Shown here piece by piece: positions 27,433-35,919 of a DNA stretch of 62,277 bases (positions within the stretch are counted from its first letter, which is position 1; every line of letters begins with the position of its first letter). Under the pieces are notes generated by a model. That model was not told where the DNA came from. It saw nothing but the letters and a program-made list of their open reading frames with translations, and did not search any database. Origin of the DNA: Gemmatimonadota bacterium (GTDB taxonomy: Bacteria; Gemmatimonadota; Gemmatimonadetes; Gemmatimonadales; GWC2-71-9); assembly GCA_027294455.1 (NCBI GenBank), contig JAPULZ010000243.1, positions 1 through 62,277 of the forward strand. The letters are read 5' to 3'. The position numbers and the translations under genes were made by a program.

Positions 27433-27791
27433 GACGGGCTCGGTTCTCCCAACAGGTTGTTGGCCCGGGCGATTTGCACATCGCCGGCGAGACGCTCCGC
27501 CTCCGCCCGCAACACCCGCCTGCCGAGCCGGGAGAGACGGTAGTAGCGTTGTCGCCTCCCGTCGCACTTCGGCCGTTTGCCTTCCTCCACCTCGTCGATC
27601 AAACCCTGCTCACGCAATCGGTGCAGCGCCTCGTACAGTGTTCCGGGCCCGATGCGCACACGTCCCTGCGAATTGGCCTCCACGGCGAGCATCATGCGGT
27701 AACCGTGACACGGGCCTTCCGCCATGGCCAAGAGGATGTGAAACACCCGAGGGCTGAGCGGGACGAAATCTGCGGGCTGTGTCGCTGTCAT
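27429..27791 (-). CDS. PadR family transcriptional regulator 1
   Basis: 120 residues from the ATG at 27791, chosen for GGAG five bases upstream; earlier Met codons lie in the operator. The winged-helix PadR domain is complete: FHILLAMAEGPCHGYRMM, GPGTLYEALHRLREQGLIDEVEE, RRQRYYRLSRLGRRVL. Short C-terminal helix. It precedes and overlaps the ADOP 1 gene by four bases. A near-perfect inverted repeat covers its own promoter (27817-27852), so autoregulation of the PadR-ADOP operon is likely. Confidence 0.95.
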   Translation of the reverse strand: MTATQPADFVPLSPRVFHILLAMAEGPCHGYRMMLAVEANSQGRVRIGPGTLYEALHRLREQGLIDEVEEGKRPKCDGRRQRYYRLSRLGRRVLRAEAERLAGDVQIARANNLLGEPSPS

Positions 27792-27816
27792 CCGGACTCC
27801 GGGTGTGGGCATCGAC

Positions 27817-27856
27817 CGATCGGTTATCACTATAATGTTATATAACCTATCGGCAA
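27817..27856 (-). promoter_or_regulatory. Promoter and dyad operator of the PadR 1-ADOP 1 operon
   Basis: Arms cgatcggttat (27817-27827) and ataacctatcg (27842-27852) are complementary except one base. On the minus strand, TTGCCG (27856-27851) and TATAGT (27834-27829), 16 bases apart, make a fair promoter inside the dyad. A TATAAT at 27831-27836 on the plus strand could serve the divergent gene, so PadR 1 may repress both directions. Confidence 0.6.
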
Positions 27857-27934
27857 TCACGATATTGGTCAAGGAGGGCGACAGTCGCTCCGTTGGCGCT
27901 TATCATTAGTCCCGGCACTGCAATGGGAAAACGC

Positions 27935-28315
27935 ATGACGTACACCGTCAAGCTCCATGGGGTCGCCGTGGGACGCTCCGAACTGGAGCGGCTGGATCCC
28001 GAGAACGGATTCGCCCGGGGAGCGTTTCAGCCGGCGACCGGCTATCAGCTCGTGCAGGACGTTTTCGGGCTCTACTCCGAGGCGGTCCCCGAGACGCCGG
28101 GCGGCGTGGTGGACGCCGAAAAGCTGCAGCGATACTACAGAGCCCGCGACGCTCTGCGGCTGAAGCTCATGGACCAGCGGGAGCGGGCGGTCTCGGGGGC
28201 CACGATTCACATCTATCGCTCCGCCGGGAAGCAGACGGACGAGACGCTCGAGCTGGAGGTGCACATCCCCGATCCACGGTTCTGGCGCGCGCAGAAAAAA
28301 TCGTCCGGCACATGA
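27935..28315 (+). CDS. Small unknown protein upstream of the CapA-like gene
   Basis: 126 residues from the ATG at 27935 (MTYTVKLHGV), with GGGA six bases upstream; an ATG at 27923 is an alternative. No signal peptide. The opening YTVKLHGVAVGRSELE and the closing DPRFWRAQ look like a small alpha+beta domain, but I do not recognise it. The stop overlaps the next gene's start (ATGA), so it is translated together with the CapA-like protein. It is divergent from PadR 1 and may share its operator. Confidence 0.7.
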   Translation: MTYTVKLHGVAVGRSELERLDPENGFARGAFQPATGYQLVQDVFGLYSEAVPETPGGVVDAEKLQRYYRARDALRLKLMDQRERAVSGATIHIYRSAGKQTDETLELEVHIPDPRFWRAQKKSSGT

Positions 28316-29820
28316 CGACGGCAGCCACGCGGTACCGCGTTTGGCTGGTGTTGTCGACCTGGTCGGGTGCGGCCTGCGCCGGATCGACGGCGTCCGACGG
28401 CATGGGCCCACGCCCCACCCCGACCGTCGGCATCCCCTCCGACAGCCTCGTACCCTCGATGATTCCCGATCCGGTGCCGGTGGTGCCACCCGTCACCGTC
28501 GAGCCGCCCGCGCCGGCTCGCGACGCGGCCGGTGCCCGGATCCTGGTGGTGGAGGCTCGGGGAGCCGCCGCGCGGGGTGATACGGCGAGAGCGCTGCAGC
28601 GCTTCCGGGCGGCGCTCGATGCAGACTCCCTCAACACCGACGCGCGCTGGCATCTGGGGTGGATCCTGCAGGACCGAGGCGCGTGGGATGATGCGGTCGC
28701 GGCGTGGCAGGCCCTGTCGCGCCTGGCCCCGGACTATCCCGAGCTGGCGCTGCGGTCGCCCATCCTCGAGATGCGGCGAGACGAGGCACGCCGCAGGGCG
28801 GCGCTCCCGCCGGATTCCGCGCCGCCACCCGAGGAAGATCCTCGGAACGGGCCGCCGATTCGCATCGCGTCCGTCGGCGACATCCAGCTCGGCCAGGGCT
28901 GGCCCGAGGAGGATCCGGTTCTCCCTCCCGACAACGCCCGCCCCCTGTTCGACCGAGTGGGCCACTGGTTGGCCGACGCCGACATCACGTTCGGCAACCT
29001 CGAAACGGTTCTCGCCGACTCGGGCGAGAGTACCAAGTGCCGCCGGGGTTCGCGCACTTGCTACGCGTTCCGCGCTCCCACGTCGTTCGCCGCCACGCTG
29101 CGGCTAACGGGGTTCGACGTGTTGAGCATCAACAACAACCATGCCGGAGATTTCGGCGACGCCGGGCGCGAGTCGACCGTCGCTGCACTGGACGGCTCCG
29201 GGGTCCTGCACAGCGGGCCCACGACCGGCATGGCATCGTGGGAAACCCACGGGCTTCGCGTCGCCCTCATCGCGTTTTCCACGGGCTCCGCGGACTTTCG
29301 GATCCAAGACATCGACGCCGCGAGACGACACGTGCGCGAAGCCGACCGCCACCACGACCTCGTGTTGGTGTCGTTCCACGGAGGCGCCGAGGGTTCGGGC
29401 GCGACGCGCGTGCCCCGGGAGGTGGAACATGCCTTCGGGGAGAATCGCGGCGACGTCTATGCATTTGCCCACGCCGTGGTGGACGCGGGCGCCGACCTGG
29501 TGCTGGGACACGGCCCACACGTGCTGCGGGGCATGGAAGTGTATCGCGGGCGCATGATCGCCTACTCGCTGGGAAATTTTTCCGCGTGGCACGGGTTCAA
29601 CCTGCGGGGCCCGCTCGGATTGAGCGCGATTCTCACCGTCACGCTGTCGCCCAACGGCGTCGTGACGCAAGCGATGATCCACCCGGTTTTTCTCGAGCGC
29701 CCCGGGATCCCGACCCCCGATCCGGAGCGGCGCGCCCTCGCCATCGTACGAGGTTTGTCCCTGGAAGACCTGGGGGACGCGCTGTTCGACGAGACCGGAC
29801 GCTATACCCGGGAGCGATAA
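28312..29820 (+). CDS. CapA-type phosphoesterase with N-terminal TPR
   Basis: 502 residues. The hydrophobic start ending in SGAACAGS may be a lipoprotein signal (Cys about residue 22), though the lipobox is weak. A Pro-rich linker and TPR-like helices (about 75-160) follow. Then comes the PGA_cap metallophosphatase domain: ASVGDIQLGQG, TFGNLETVL, SINNNHAGDFG, SFHGGAEG, LGHGPHVLRGMEVYRGRMIAYSLGNF. These hold the Asp/Asn/His metal ligands. CapA proteins act in poly-gamma-glutamate or related envelope polymer assembly. Here no capB/capC genes are near, so the polymer role is unproven. Confidence 0.9.
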   Translation: MTTAATRYRVWLVLSTWSGAACAGSTASDGMGPRPTPTVGIPSDSLVPSMIPDPVPVVPPVTVEPPAPARDAAGARILVVEARGAAARGDTARALQRFRAALDADSLNTDARWHLGWILQDRGAWDDAVAAWQALSRLAPDYPELALRSPILEMRRDEARRRAALPPDSAPPPEEDPRNGPPIRIASVGDIQLGQGWPEEDPVLPPDNARPLFDRVGHWLADADITFGNLETVLADSGESTKCRRGSRTCYAFRAPTSFAATLRLTGFDVLSINNNHAGDFGDAGRESTVAALDGSGVLHSGPTTGMASWETHGLRVALIAFSTGSADFRIQDIDAARRHVREADRHHDLVLVSFHGGAEGSGATRVPREVEHAFGENRGDVYAFAHAVVDAGADLVLGHGPHVLRGMEVYRGRMIAYSLGNFSAWHGFNLRGPLGLSAILTVTLSPNGVVTQAMIHPVFLERPGIPTPDPERRALAIVRGLSLEDLGDALFDETGRYTRER

Positions 29821-29903
29821 TGGCCGGCCCCCACGCCGGGGCTCGCTCGCGACCAGCGCCACGTCCTCGTATGTTTGTCCCGACCTCCTCAAGGGACCCT
29901 CCC

Positions 29904-31184
29904 ATGGCATCCCCGAATCGACGCGAATTTCTCGGATTGCTGGCCGGCGGCGTCACCGCCACCGCTCTCCCCTCGACCAGCATGGACGGCACGCCGGCTG
30001 CGCGCCTGGAGCGTCTGGCCGGTTTCGTCTCCCAGGATGACGACGAGGCCTTCTGGCGGCTGGTGAAACGCGAGTTTCCCATCCGGCCGAACCTCTTGAT
30101 GATGAACTGTGCGAATCTCTGTCCGTCACCGCTCCCGGTGATCGATACGGTCACCCGCCTCACGCGCGATGTGGATGCCGACGCGTCATTTCAGAATCGC
30201 GGGAAGTTCGGCGAACTTCGTACCCTGGCCCGGAACGGACTCGCACAGCACGTGGGCGCCGATCCGGGAGAGATCGCCATTACCAGAAACACCAGCGAAG
30301 GCAACAACACCGTCGTGAACGGCCTCGGTCTCGGGCCCGGCGACGAGGTGGTCATCTGGGATCAAAACCATCCCACCAACAACGCGTCCTGGGACGTCCG
30401 GGCGGAACGCCTGGGGTTCACGGTCACGAAGGTGGCAACCCCGCGTTCACCCCGCACGAGCGACGAGCTGGTCGAGCCGTTCGTCCGCGCGCTGAACGCG
30501 AACACGCGCGTCCTCTCGCTCACCCATGTGTCCAACGTCTCGGGCATCCAGCTCCCCGTCAAGACGCTGTGTGCCGAGGCCCGGCGCCGCGGCATCCTCG
30601 CCATGGTGGACGGGGCACAAACACTCGGCGCGCTGCGGCTGGACCTCCACGACATGGGATGCGATTTCTTCACGTCCAGCTCCCACAAGTGGTTCGTCGG
30701 CCCCAAGGAAGCCGGCTTGCTGTACGTGCGGACCGAACGGATCGGTAAGCTATGGGCGAATAACGTCGGCGTCGGGTACGCCGGGGCGGTTCGCAATGGG
30801 GCGCAGAAGTTCGACAACCTCGGCCAACGCGACGACGCGTGCGTCGCCGCCATGGGCACCGCCGCCGCATTTCACGACACCATCGGCATCGACCGCATCG
30901 AGGCCCGGATCAGGAGACTGGCCACGAGGCTCATCGAGCAGCTCCAGGCCCATCTGCCGGACATCGAATTCACGACGCCACTGGTTCCCGAACTACGGGC
31001 CGGCGTGGTCATTTTCTCTCACCCCCGCGTCGCAGGCGGCACGCTGTTCAACCGACTCTACGAAGAACACGATGTGGCAGGCGCTCCGAGGGGAGCCGGC
31101 GTCAGACTCTGCCCGCATATTTACCACACGTTGGACGACGTGGATCGGGCGGCCCGGGCGGTGGCCGACGTCGTAGCCGGATAG
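29904..31184 (+). CDS. Tat-exported class V aminotransferase-fold PLP enzyme
   Basis: 426 residues. The frame is open for 400 codons upstream, but that part is an out-of-frame shadow of the CapA-like gene; the ATG at 29904 gives a twin-arginine signal (PNRREFLGLLAGG). The class V PLP fold is complete: NTSEGNN phosphate-binding region, DQNHPTNNASW, VDGAQTLGAL with the cofactor Asp, and SSSHKWFVG with the Schiff-base Lys at about 262. Isopenicillin-N-epimerase-like members are the closest in style. Tat export suggests it folds with its cofactor in the cytoplasm and works in the periplasm. It follows the CapA-like gene by 83 bases. Confidence 0.9.
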   Translation: MASPNRREFLGLLAGGVTATALPSTSMDGTPAARLERLAGFVSQDDDEAFWRLVKREFPIRPNLLMMNCANLCPSPLPVIDTVTRLTRDVDADASFQNRGKFGELRTLARNGLAQHVGADPGEIAITRNTSEGNNTVVNGLGLGPGDEVVIWDQNHPTNNASWDVRAERLGFTVTKVATPRSPRTSDELVEPFVRALNANTRVLSLTHVSNVSGIQLPVKTLCAEARRRGILAMVDGAQTLGALRLDLHDMGCDFFTSSSHKWFVGPKEAGLLYVRTERIGKLWANNVGVGYAGAVRNGAQKFDNLGQRDDACVAAMGTAAAFHDTIGIDRIEARIRRLATRLIEQLQAHLPDIEFTTPLVPELRAGVVIFSHPRVAGGTLFNRLYEEHDVAGAPRGAGVRLCPHIYHTLDDVDRAARAVADVVAG

Positions 31185-31305
31185 CGGGGGCCGGTACGAC
31201 GCTACCCAACCCGGCGGCAGACGGACTGTGTGACCAAAAGCCTTTTCCGCCACCCGGATCGGCCCTACCTTCCAGGACCCAACACCGCGAAAGACCGCCG
31301 ACGAG

Positions 31306-33303
31306 ATGATCTGCGAGCAGTGCCACACCCCCGTCCCGGACCACTCGAAATACTGCCTCTCGTGTGGGTCGCAGGTTTCCAATCCCGACCTGCAAAGTGC
31401 CGCCACCGCGGCGATGGACGAATCCGGCACGGCGGAGCTGATGAGGCTCCTCAAGGCCGACACCGAGGGAGACTTCGAGATCGGCGAGATGTTGGGTCGG
31501 GGGGGGATGGCGATGGTCTACCACGCCACCGACGTGCACCTCTCGCGCCCCGTGGCCATCAAGGTGCTGCCGCCGGAACTCACCTTCGGCCATGGCATCG
31601 AGCGATTCAAGCGCGAAGCGAAGATCGCAGCCAAGCTCGATCACCCCAACATCATTCCGATCTACCGGATCGCATCCGGGGGCAAGGTCTTCTGGTACGC
31701 GATGAAGTACCTGGAGGGCGAATCCCTCGACGAGAAACTCCGGGCCAAAGGGCGTTTCTCCCTCGAGGAAACCATCGAGATCCTCGACCAAATCGCCGAC
31801 GCCCTCGACTACGCGCACGAGTACGACGTCATTCATCGTGATGTGAAACCCGCCAACATGATGCTCGACAGGCGCGGACGCGTGGTGGTCACCGATTTCG
31901 GCATCGCCAAGCCGCTGACCGAGAGCACGCTGACGGCGTCGGGCTCGGTGATCGGCACGCCCCACTACATGTCGCCCGAGCAGGGATCCGGCCGGCCCGT
32001 GCGTGGGACGTCAGATCAGTACTCGCTGGCCGTGATGGCATACGAGATGCTCGGCGGCACGCGGCCGTTCGAGGGCGACTCCGCCATCGACGTGGTGCAC
32101 AAACACGTGATGGTGCAACCGGACCCGCTGGAGAAATACTGCCCGGGGCTTCCCGCCTACGTCTACACGGCCATTCACAAGGCGTTGGCCAAGAAACCCG
32201 ATCAGCGGTTCGCGACGGTGTCGGAGTTCGCGAAGGCGCTGAAGGCACCGTGGGCGGGTGCCGACGCCGCGGAAACCGTGGCCGATCTCGCTCCAGCCCC
32301 TACCACCGCGTCGCCTCCGGTACCCCCGTCGATGGAGGCGCCGACGACGCCCCTTCCCATCGGAGCTCCCGCCCCACCCACGACGCCCACCACGCCGCTT
32401 CCCCTAAGTGCCCGCGTCCCCGGCGAGGCGGGTGCCACCACGCGCGGCAGCAAAGGCCGCCGCGCGCCGGCCCTGATCGCGGCCGGCCTGGTCATCGCCG
32501 TCGGCGGAACCTGGTTCGTCGTGCGCGACGGCGCGGAGCCGGCCGGCGTGCAAACCGCGGTCTCGACCGAAGCGACGAGCGAGTCGAGCGACACGGAACA
32601 ACAGGCGGAGCGCGACGGAGACCAGCAACTCCGGGCGAGTCAGCCGTCAGGGGGAGAGACCGGCGATCCGCCCGAGACCAACGACACCTTGCGAGCCGTC
32701 GACCCGCCGGTCACCCCGCGGGACACCACCCCACCCAGCCGGCGGCAAACGGTGGAGCCGCGGGTGGTCGTCCCGCCCGGTCGGGAGGCCCGGCCCTCCA
32801 CGGGACATGTCCGCGTCGCGGGGTTGCCCATCGACGGCACCGTGGCCATCGACGACGATACGCGGACTCGCAGGCGCGACTTCGAACTGGCACCCGGACG
32901 ACACGTGATCGTCATGCGGGCGGCGGGCTTCGAGACGATTTCCGATACGGTGGACGTCATGGCCGGGGAGACCATCCGGCTCCGCTTCAGCGGGCGGCAG
33001 ATCTTCATCCCGGGGCGTCCGGCTGCCCGGGACTCAGCCGCCGAGCCCCCGCCACCCGAGGAGCGGCCGGCCCGAGAGCGGCTGGGCGTACTCGTGGTGC
33101 GCCTCCGGGGGGGCTGGGCCAACATCTTCGTGGACGGCGAGCACAAGGTCCGGGGACAGTTCACCCGGCCCGACACGCTGCCGGCGGGAGAACACCTGAT
33201 CCACGTCGAGGGCAACAATTTCATCCCCGTCGATACCACGATCATGCTGCCCGCTGGTGAGCGCACCATGGTGACGATCCCCATGCGCCGCAACGACCGG
33301 TGA
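31306..33303 (+). CDS. Membrane Ser/Thr protein kinase with zinc ribbon and PEGA repeats
   Basis: 665 residues. An N-terminal zinc ribbon (Cys 3, 6, 17, 20) precedes a PknB-type kinase: Gly loop GRGGMAMV at 64-71, Lys86 in VAIKVLPPE, HRDVKPAN at 177-184, DFG at 197-199, and APE equivalent SPEQGSG. A Pro/Thr-rich linker leads to one membrane helix (about 388-405), then a Thr/Pro/Arg-rich stretch. Two PEGA-like beta domains end the protein (about 500-575 and 585-660). The catalytic residues are intact. Its cytoplasmic kinase and external PEGA domains suggest sensing at the envelope. Transcribed alone. Confidence 0.95.
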   Translation: MICEQCHTPVPDHSKYCLSCGSQVSNPDLQSAATAAMDESGTAELMRLLKADTEGDFEIGEMLGRGGMAMVYHATDVHLSRPVAIKVLPPELTFGHGIERFKREAKIAAKLDHPNIIPIYRIASGGKVFWYAMKYLEGESLDEKLRAKGRFSLEETIEILDQIADALDYAHEYDVIHRDVKPANMMLDRRGRVVVTDFGIAKPLTESTLTASGSVIGTPHYMSPEQGSGRPVRGTSDQYSLAVMAYEMLGGTRPFEGDSAIDVVHKHVMVQPDPLEKYCPGLPAYVYTAIHKALAKKPDQRFATVSEFAKALKAPWAGADAAETVADLAPAPTTASPPVPPSMEAPTTPLPIGAPAPPTTPTTPLPLSARVPGEAGATTRGSKGRRAPALIAAGLVIAVGGTWFVVRDGAEPAGVQTAVSTEATSESSDTEQQAERDGDQQLRASQPSGGETGDPPETNDTLRAVDPPVTPRDTTPPSRRQTVEPRVVVPPGREARPSTGHVRVAGLPIDGTVAIDDDTRTRRRDFELAPGRHVIVMRAAGFETISDTVDVMAGETIRLRFSGRQIFIPGRPAARDSAAEPPPPEERPARERLGVLVVRLRGGWANIFVDGEHKVRGQFTRPDTLPAGEHLIHVEGNNFIPVDTTIMLPAGERTMVTIPMRRNDR

Positions 33304-33445
33304 GCGATCGGGCCATCCCCGTGTCGCCCTCACGTCCGTCCTAGACCTACAACCCATCAGTCAAAGTCCACTAGCCGGGATCTGGCGGCAGGACTAGCTT
33401 CGTGTCCCACTGTCAAGCACTAATCCTGGACAACCCGTAGACGAC

Positions 33446-34018
33446 ATGACGATGCCGGCACCCACCCTAAATAATTCGCGACCCAAGCACCCAATTCAGG
33501 TCGTGTCCCGCCGGACGAATCTCAGTGCGGATGTCCTTCGGGCATGGGAACGCAGGTACGAAGCGGTCCACCCCACGCGCAGCCCCTCCGGCCGCCGGAT
33601 GTACTCTGACGCCGAAATCGCTCGGCTGCTGCTCCTCCGCAAAGCCACCCGCATGGGCCGCAGCATCGCCCAGGTCGCGGGCTTGTCGGATGAGGAACTC
33701 ACCGACCTGGTGGCGCAGGACAGCGCCGCCGAGGGGCAACCCACCATTCCCTTCCTGAGCCTCTCCGATCCCAGCAATCCCCGCGAGTATGTCCAGCTGG
33801 CCCTGGTGGCCGTGGACAGGCAGGACGCCAACGGATTGCGCGACGCGCTGGTCGCCGCGGGCCTGACCCTCGGTCCCACCAATGCCATCGAAAAGGTCCT
33901 GGGCCCGGTCCTGCACGACATCGCGGCGCTGTGGTCGAACGACGAGCTGGGCCTGACCCTCACGTCGGTGGCCTCCGCTCTGGGCCATTCCCTCCAAAAA
34001 CGCAGCGCCGGACGATAG
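33446..34018 (+). CDS. MerR regulator, CarH/LitR-like, lacking the B12-binding domain
   Basis: 190 residues. The MerR helix-turn-helix (IQVVSRRTNLSADVLRAWERRY through RRMYSDAEIARL) is followed by the four-helix part that in CarH/LitR precedes the cobalamin-binding domain. The chain stops there (SNDELGLTLTSVASALGHSLQKRSAGR), and I see no His-containing B12 domain in any frame downstream. It could thus be a light/B12-independent repressor or an antagonist. It precedes a carotenoid-type glycosyltransferase gene, which fits the usual CarH regulon. Confidence 0.85.
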   Translation: MTMPAPTLNNSRPKHPIQVVSRRTNLSADVLRAWERRYEAVHPTRSPSGRRMYSDAEIARLLLLRKATRMGRSIAQVAGLSDEELTDLVAQDSAAEGQPTIPFLSLSDPSNPREYVQLALVAVDRQDANGLRDALVAAGLTLGPTNAIEKVLGPVLHDIAALWSNDELGLTLTSVASALGHSLQKRSAGR

Positions 34019-34021
34019 CCG

Positions 34022-34047
34022 GCGTCCGCGCACGGGGTGCGCGACGC
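34022..34047 (+). terminator. GC hairpin directly after the MerR gene
   Basis: Arms gcgt-c-cgcgcac (34022-34033) and gtgcgcg-acgc (34037-34047) around a GGG loop, four bases after the stop codon. No U-tract follows, so termination may be partial. Confidence 0.45.
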
Positions 34048-34099
34048 ACGTTACATGCGGGTTGTGGTAGCAATCACTGACGGTTGATTGTTCAGCAGA

Positions 34100-34115
34100 T
34101 ATACTCCTCCGTGTG
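34100..34115 (+). promoter_or_regulatory. -10 box next to a GTG start, possible leaderless transcript
   Basis: TATACT at 34100-34105 lies seven bases before the GTG start at 34113, and no Shine-Dalgarno sequence is visible. Transcription would begin at or next to the start codon. The -35 region is poor, which suits an activated or derepressed promoter. Confidence 0.35.
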
Positions 34116-35222
34116 TCCCTGACCATCTTGAGCATCGCCCTGGCCATTGTCTACGTGGGGATGGCGACGATGACGGTGGTGAACGTCGTGTTCTTGTTGC
34201 GTCCTCCGCGGAAGGCCGACCTGCCAGCCGAGCCTCCGCTGGTCTCGGTGATCATTCCGGCGCGGAACGAGGCCGAGAATCTACAGCGACTCATCCCGAC
34301 CGTTCTGTCCCAGCGCTATCCGAATTTCGAAGTCATCGTGTACGACGACGGATCCGAGGACGAGACCTGGTCGACGGCGACGAGCTTCGGCGACCGGCGT
34401 CTCACGGTCCTGCGGGGTGCCGGGCCGCCGCCGGGCTGGGTCGGGAAGGTCCACGCCCTGTACAAGGCCACACGCATAGCGCGCGGCCAGCTGTTCCTGT
34501 TTCTCGATGCCGATGCCGCGTTTCGCCACCCGGATGCGGTGAGCAACCTGGTGCGTCGATTCCTGGATCTGCCGTCTCCCTCACTGCTGTCCGGGTTGCC
34601 ACGTCTGCGCGGCGGCGGCCAACTCCTGGTGAGCTTCATCACGTTTGCCCTGCTGGCGCTCTATCCCACTCCCATTGCGCCACGCATCCGCCACCGGTTG
34701 CTCGGAATCCTCAACGGGCAATTCTGGCTCATCGACCGCGGGCTGTACCTGCGGTACGAACCGCATCAGGCACACTCCAACGAGGTACTGGAAGACGTCA
34801 TCATCGGCAGGTTCTTCAAGGGGCAGGGTATCACCACCCGCATGCAAAACCTGCGGCACGAGCTGGATGTGTGGATGTACCGCGATCTCGGCGATGCCTG
34901 GCAGGGTTTTCGAAAAAACGCCTATCTGGTGTGGGGCGGGACGGTGGTGACGTTCCTGCTCTCCATGAGCCTTCTCGGGGCGGTGTTCCTGGCTGGACCC
35001 ATCCTGGTGCCGTGGACCCTGGGGGCGATATATTTCATCAAGATCACGACAGACCGGTTTGCCGGCGTGCCATTCTGGGTGTCGTTGCTGGCACCCGTAT
35101 CGTTCGTCCTCGCCGCCATCCTCCAGTTCGATTCCGCTCTCGGACACTGGTCAGGGCGAGTGAAATGGAAAGGCCGGGAGGTGGGACGGCGCCCGCCGCT
35201 AGTCCCGAATACAGATCACTGA
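34113..35222 (+). CDS. GT2 family membrane glycosyltransferase (CruC/CrtQ-like)
   Basis: 369 residues with a GTG start. One N-terminal helix (about 4-27) anchors a GT-A domain: VSVIIPARNEAENL, VYDDGSEDET, the FLFLDADAAF metal-binding strand, SNEVLEDVIIGRFF catalytic acid region and an R-rich VWMYRDLGDAWQGFRKN. Two or three C-terminal helices follow. The layout matches GT2 enzymes that glycosylate carotenoids or other membrane lipids. The preceding CarH-like regulator makes a carotenoid substrate likely, but no other carotenoid gene is present here. It ends 10 bases from the convergent uridine kinase gene. Confidence 0.88.
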   Translation: MSLTILSIALAIVYVGMATMTVVNVVFLLRPPRKADLPAEPPLVSVIIPARNEAENLQRLIPTVLSQRYPNFEVIVYDDGSEDETWSTATSFGDRRLTVLRGAGPPPGWVGKVHALYKATRIARGQLFLFLDADAAFRHPDAVSNLVRRFLDLPSPSLLSGLPRLRGGGQLLVSFITFALLALYPTPIAPRIRHRLLGILNGQFWLIDRGLYLRYEPHQAHSNEVLEDVIIGRFFKGQGITTRMQNLRHELDVWMYRDLGDAWQGFRKNAYLVWGGTVVTFLLSMSLLGAVFLAGPILVPWTLGAIYFIKITTDRFAGVPFWVSLLAPVSFVLAAILQFDSALGHWSGRVKWKGREVGRRPPLVPNTDH

Positions 35223-35232
35223 ATACTCCACC

Positions 35233-35850
35233 CTAGCGCCCGACGATGGCGCGAATCTTCGTGATCAACATATCCACCCCCACTTCATTGTGTCCCCCTT
35301 CGGGGATGATGACATGCGCCCACCGCCTGGTGGGCTCCACGAACTCCAAATGCATGGGCCGCACGGTTCGCATGTATTGCTCGACGACCGACTCCATCGT
35401 CCGGTCCCGTTCGGTCATGTCCCGTTCGATGCGCCGAATGACGCGCAGATCCGGATCGGTGTCCACGAACACACGGATGTCCATGAGGTCGCGCAACGCA
35501 GGCTCCGCCAGGATCAGGATCCCTTCGATGATGACGACGTTGCGTGGGTCGACGGTGATCGTGTCGGTGGTCCGCGTGTGCGTCGCGAAATCATACACCG
35601 GAAGCTGGACGCTCTTGCCGTCCTTGAGCTCGCGCAGGTGCTCGATCAGCAGTTGAGTCTCGAGCGCGTGGGGATGATCGTAATTGAGCCAGAGGCGGTC
35701 TTTGAGCGGCACCGCGCTGCGGTCGTGGTAATACGAGTCGTGCTGTATGACCGAGACGTCGTCCGGACCGAGGGCTTTCGTGATCTCGTGGACCACGGTG
35801 GTCTTCCCCGACCCCGACCCCCCGGCCACCCCGATGATGATGGGCTTCAT
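35233..35850 (-). CDS. udk: Uridine kinase
   Basis: 205 residues, the usual length. It phosphorylates uridine and cytidine in pyrimidine salvage. P-loop GGSGSGKTT starts at residue 10; HDSYYHD, NYDHPHALET and VPVYDF-type PVYDFATHTR motifs are present, as is the IIEGILIL strand. The later RRIERDMTERDR region and EPTRRWAHVIIPEGG match bacterial Udk. Cytoplasmic. It is followed, tail to tail after 10 bases, by the glycosyltransferase gene. Confidence 0.97.
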   Translation of the reverse strand: MKPIIIGVAGGSGSGKTTVVHEITKALGPDDVSVIQHDSYYHDRSAVPLKDRLWLNYDHPHALETQLLIEHLRELKDGKSVQLPVYDFATHTRTTDTITVDPRNVVIIEGILILAEPALRDLMDIRVFVDTDPDLRVIRRIERDMTERDRTMESVVEQYMRTVRPMHLEFVEPTRRWAHVIIPEGGHNEVGVDMLITKIRAIVGR

Positions 35851-35919
35851 GGCCTGCTCGCTCCTGGCACGGGAGCCAATCTAGCGCTTCCGTTCTAGCG
35901 ACTCAAACGGCGCAGGCGC

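Noticed and set aside
28704..29903. Upstream extension of the PLP enzyme frame into an 826-residue protein
   Set aside because: Overlaps the whole CapA-type domain in another frame and is Arg-rich noise; the Tat signal at 29904 is the true start.
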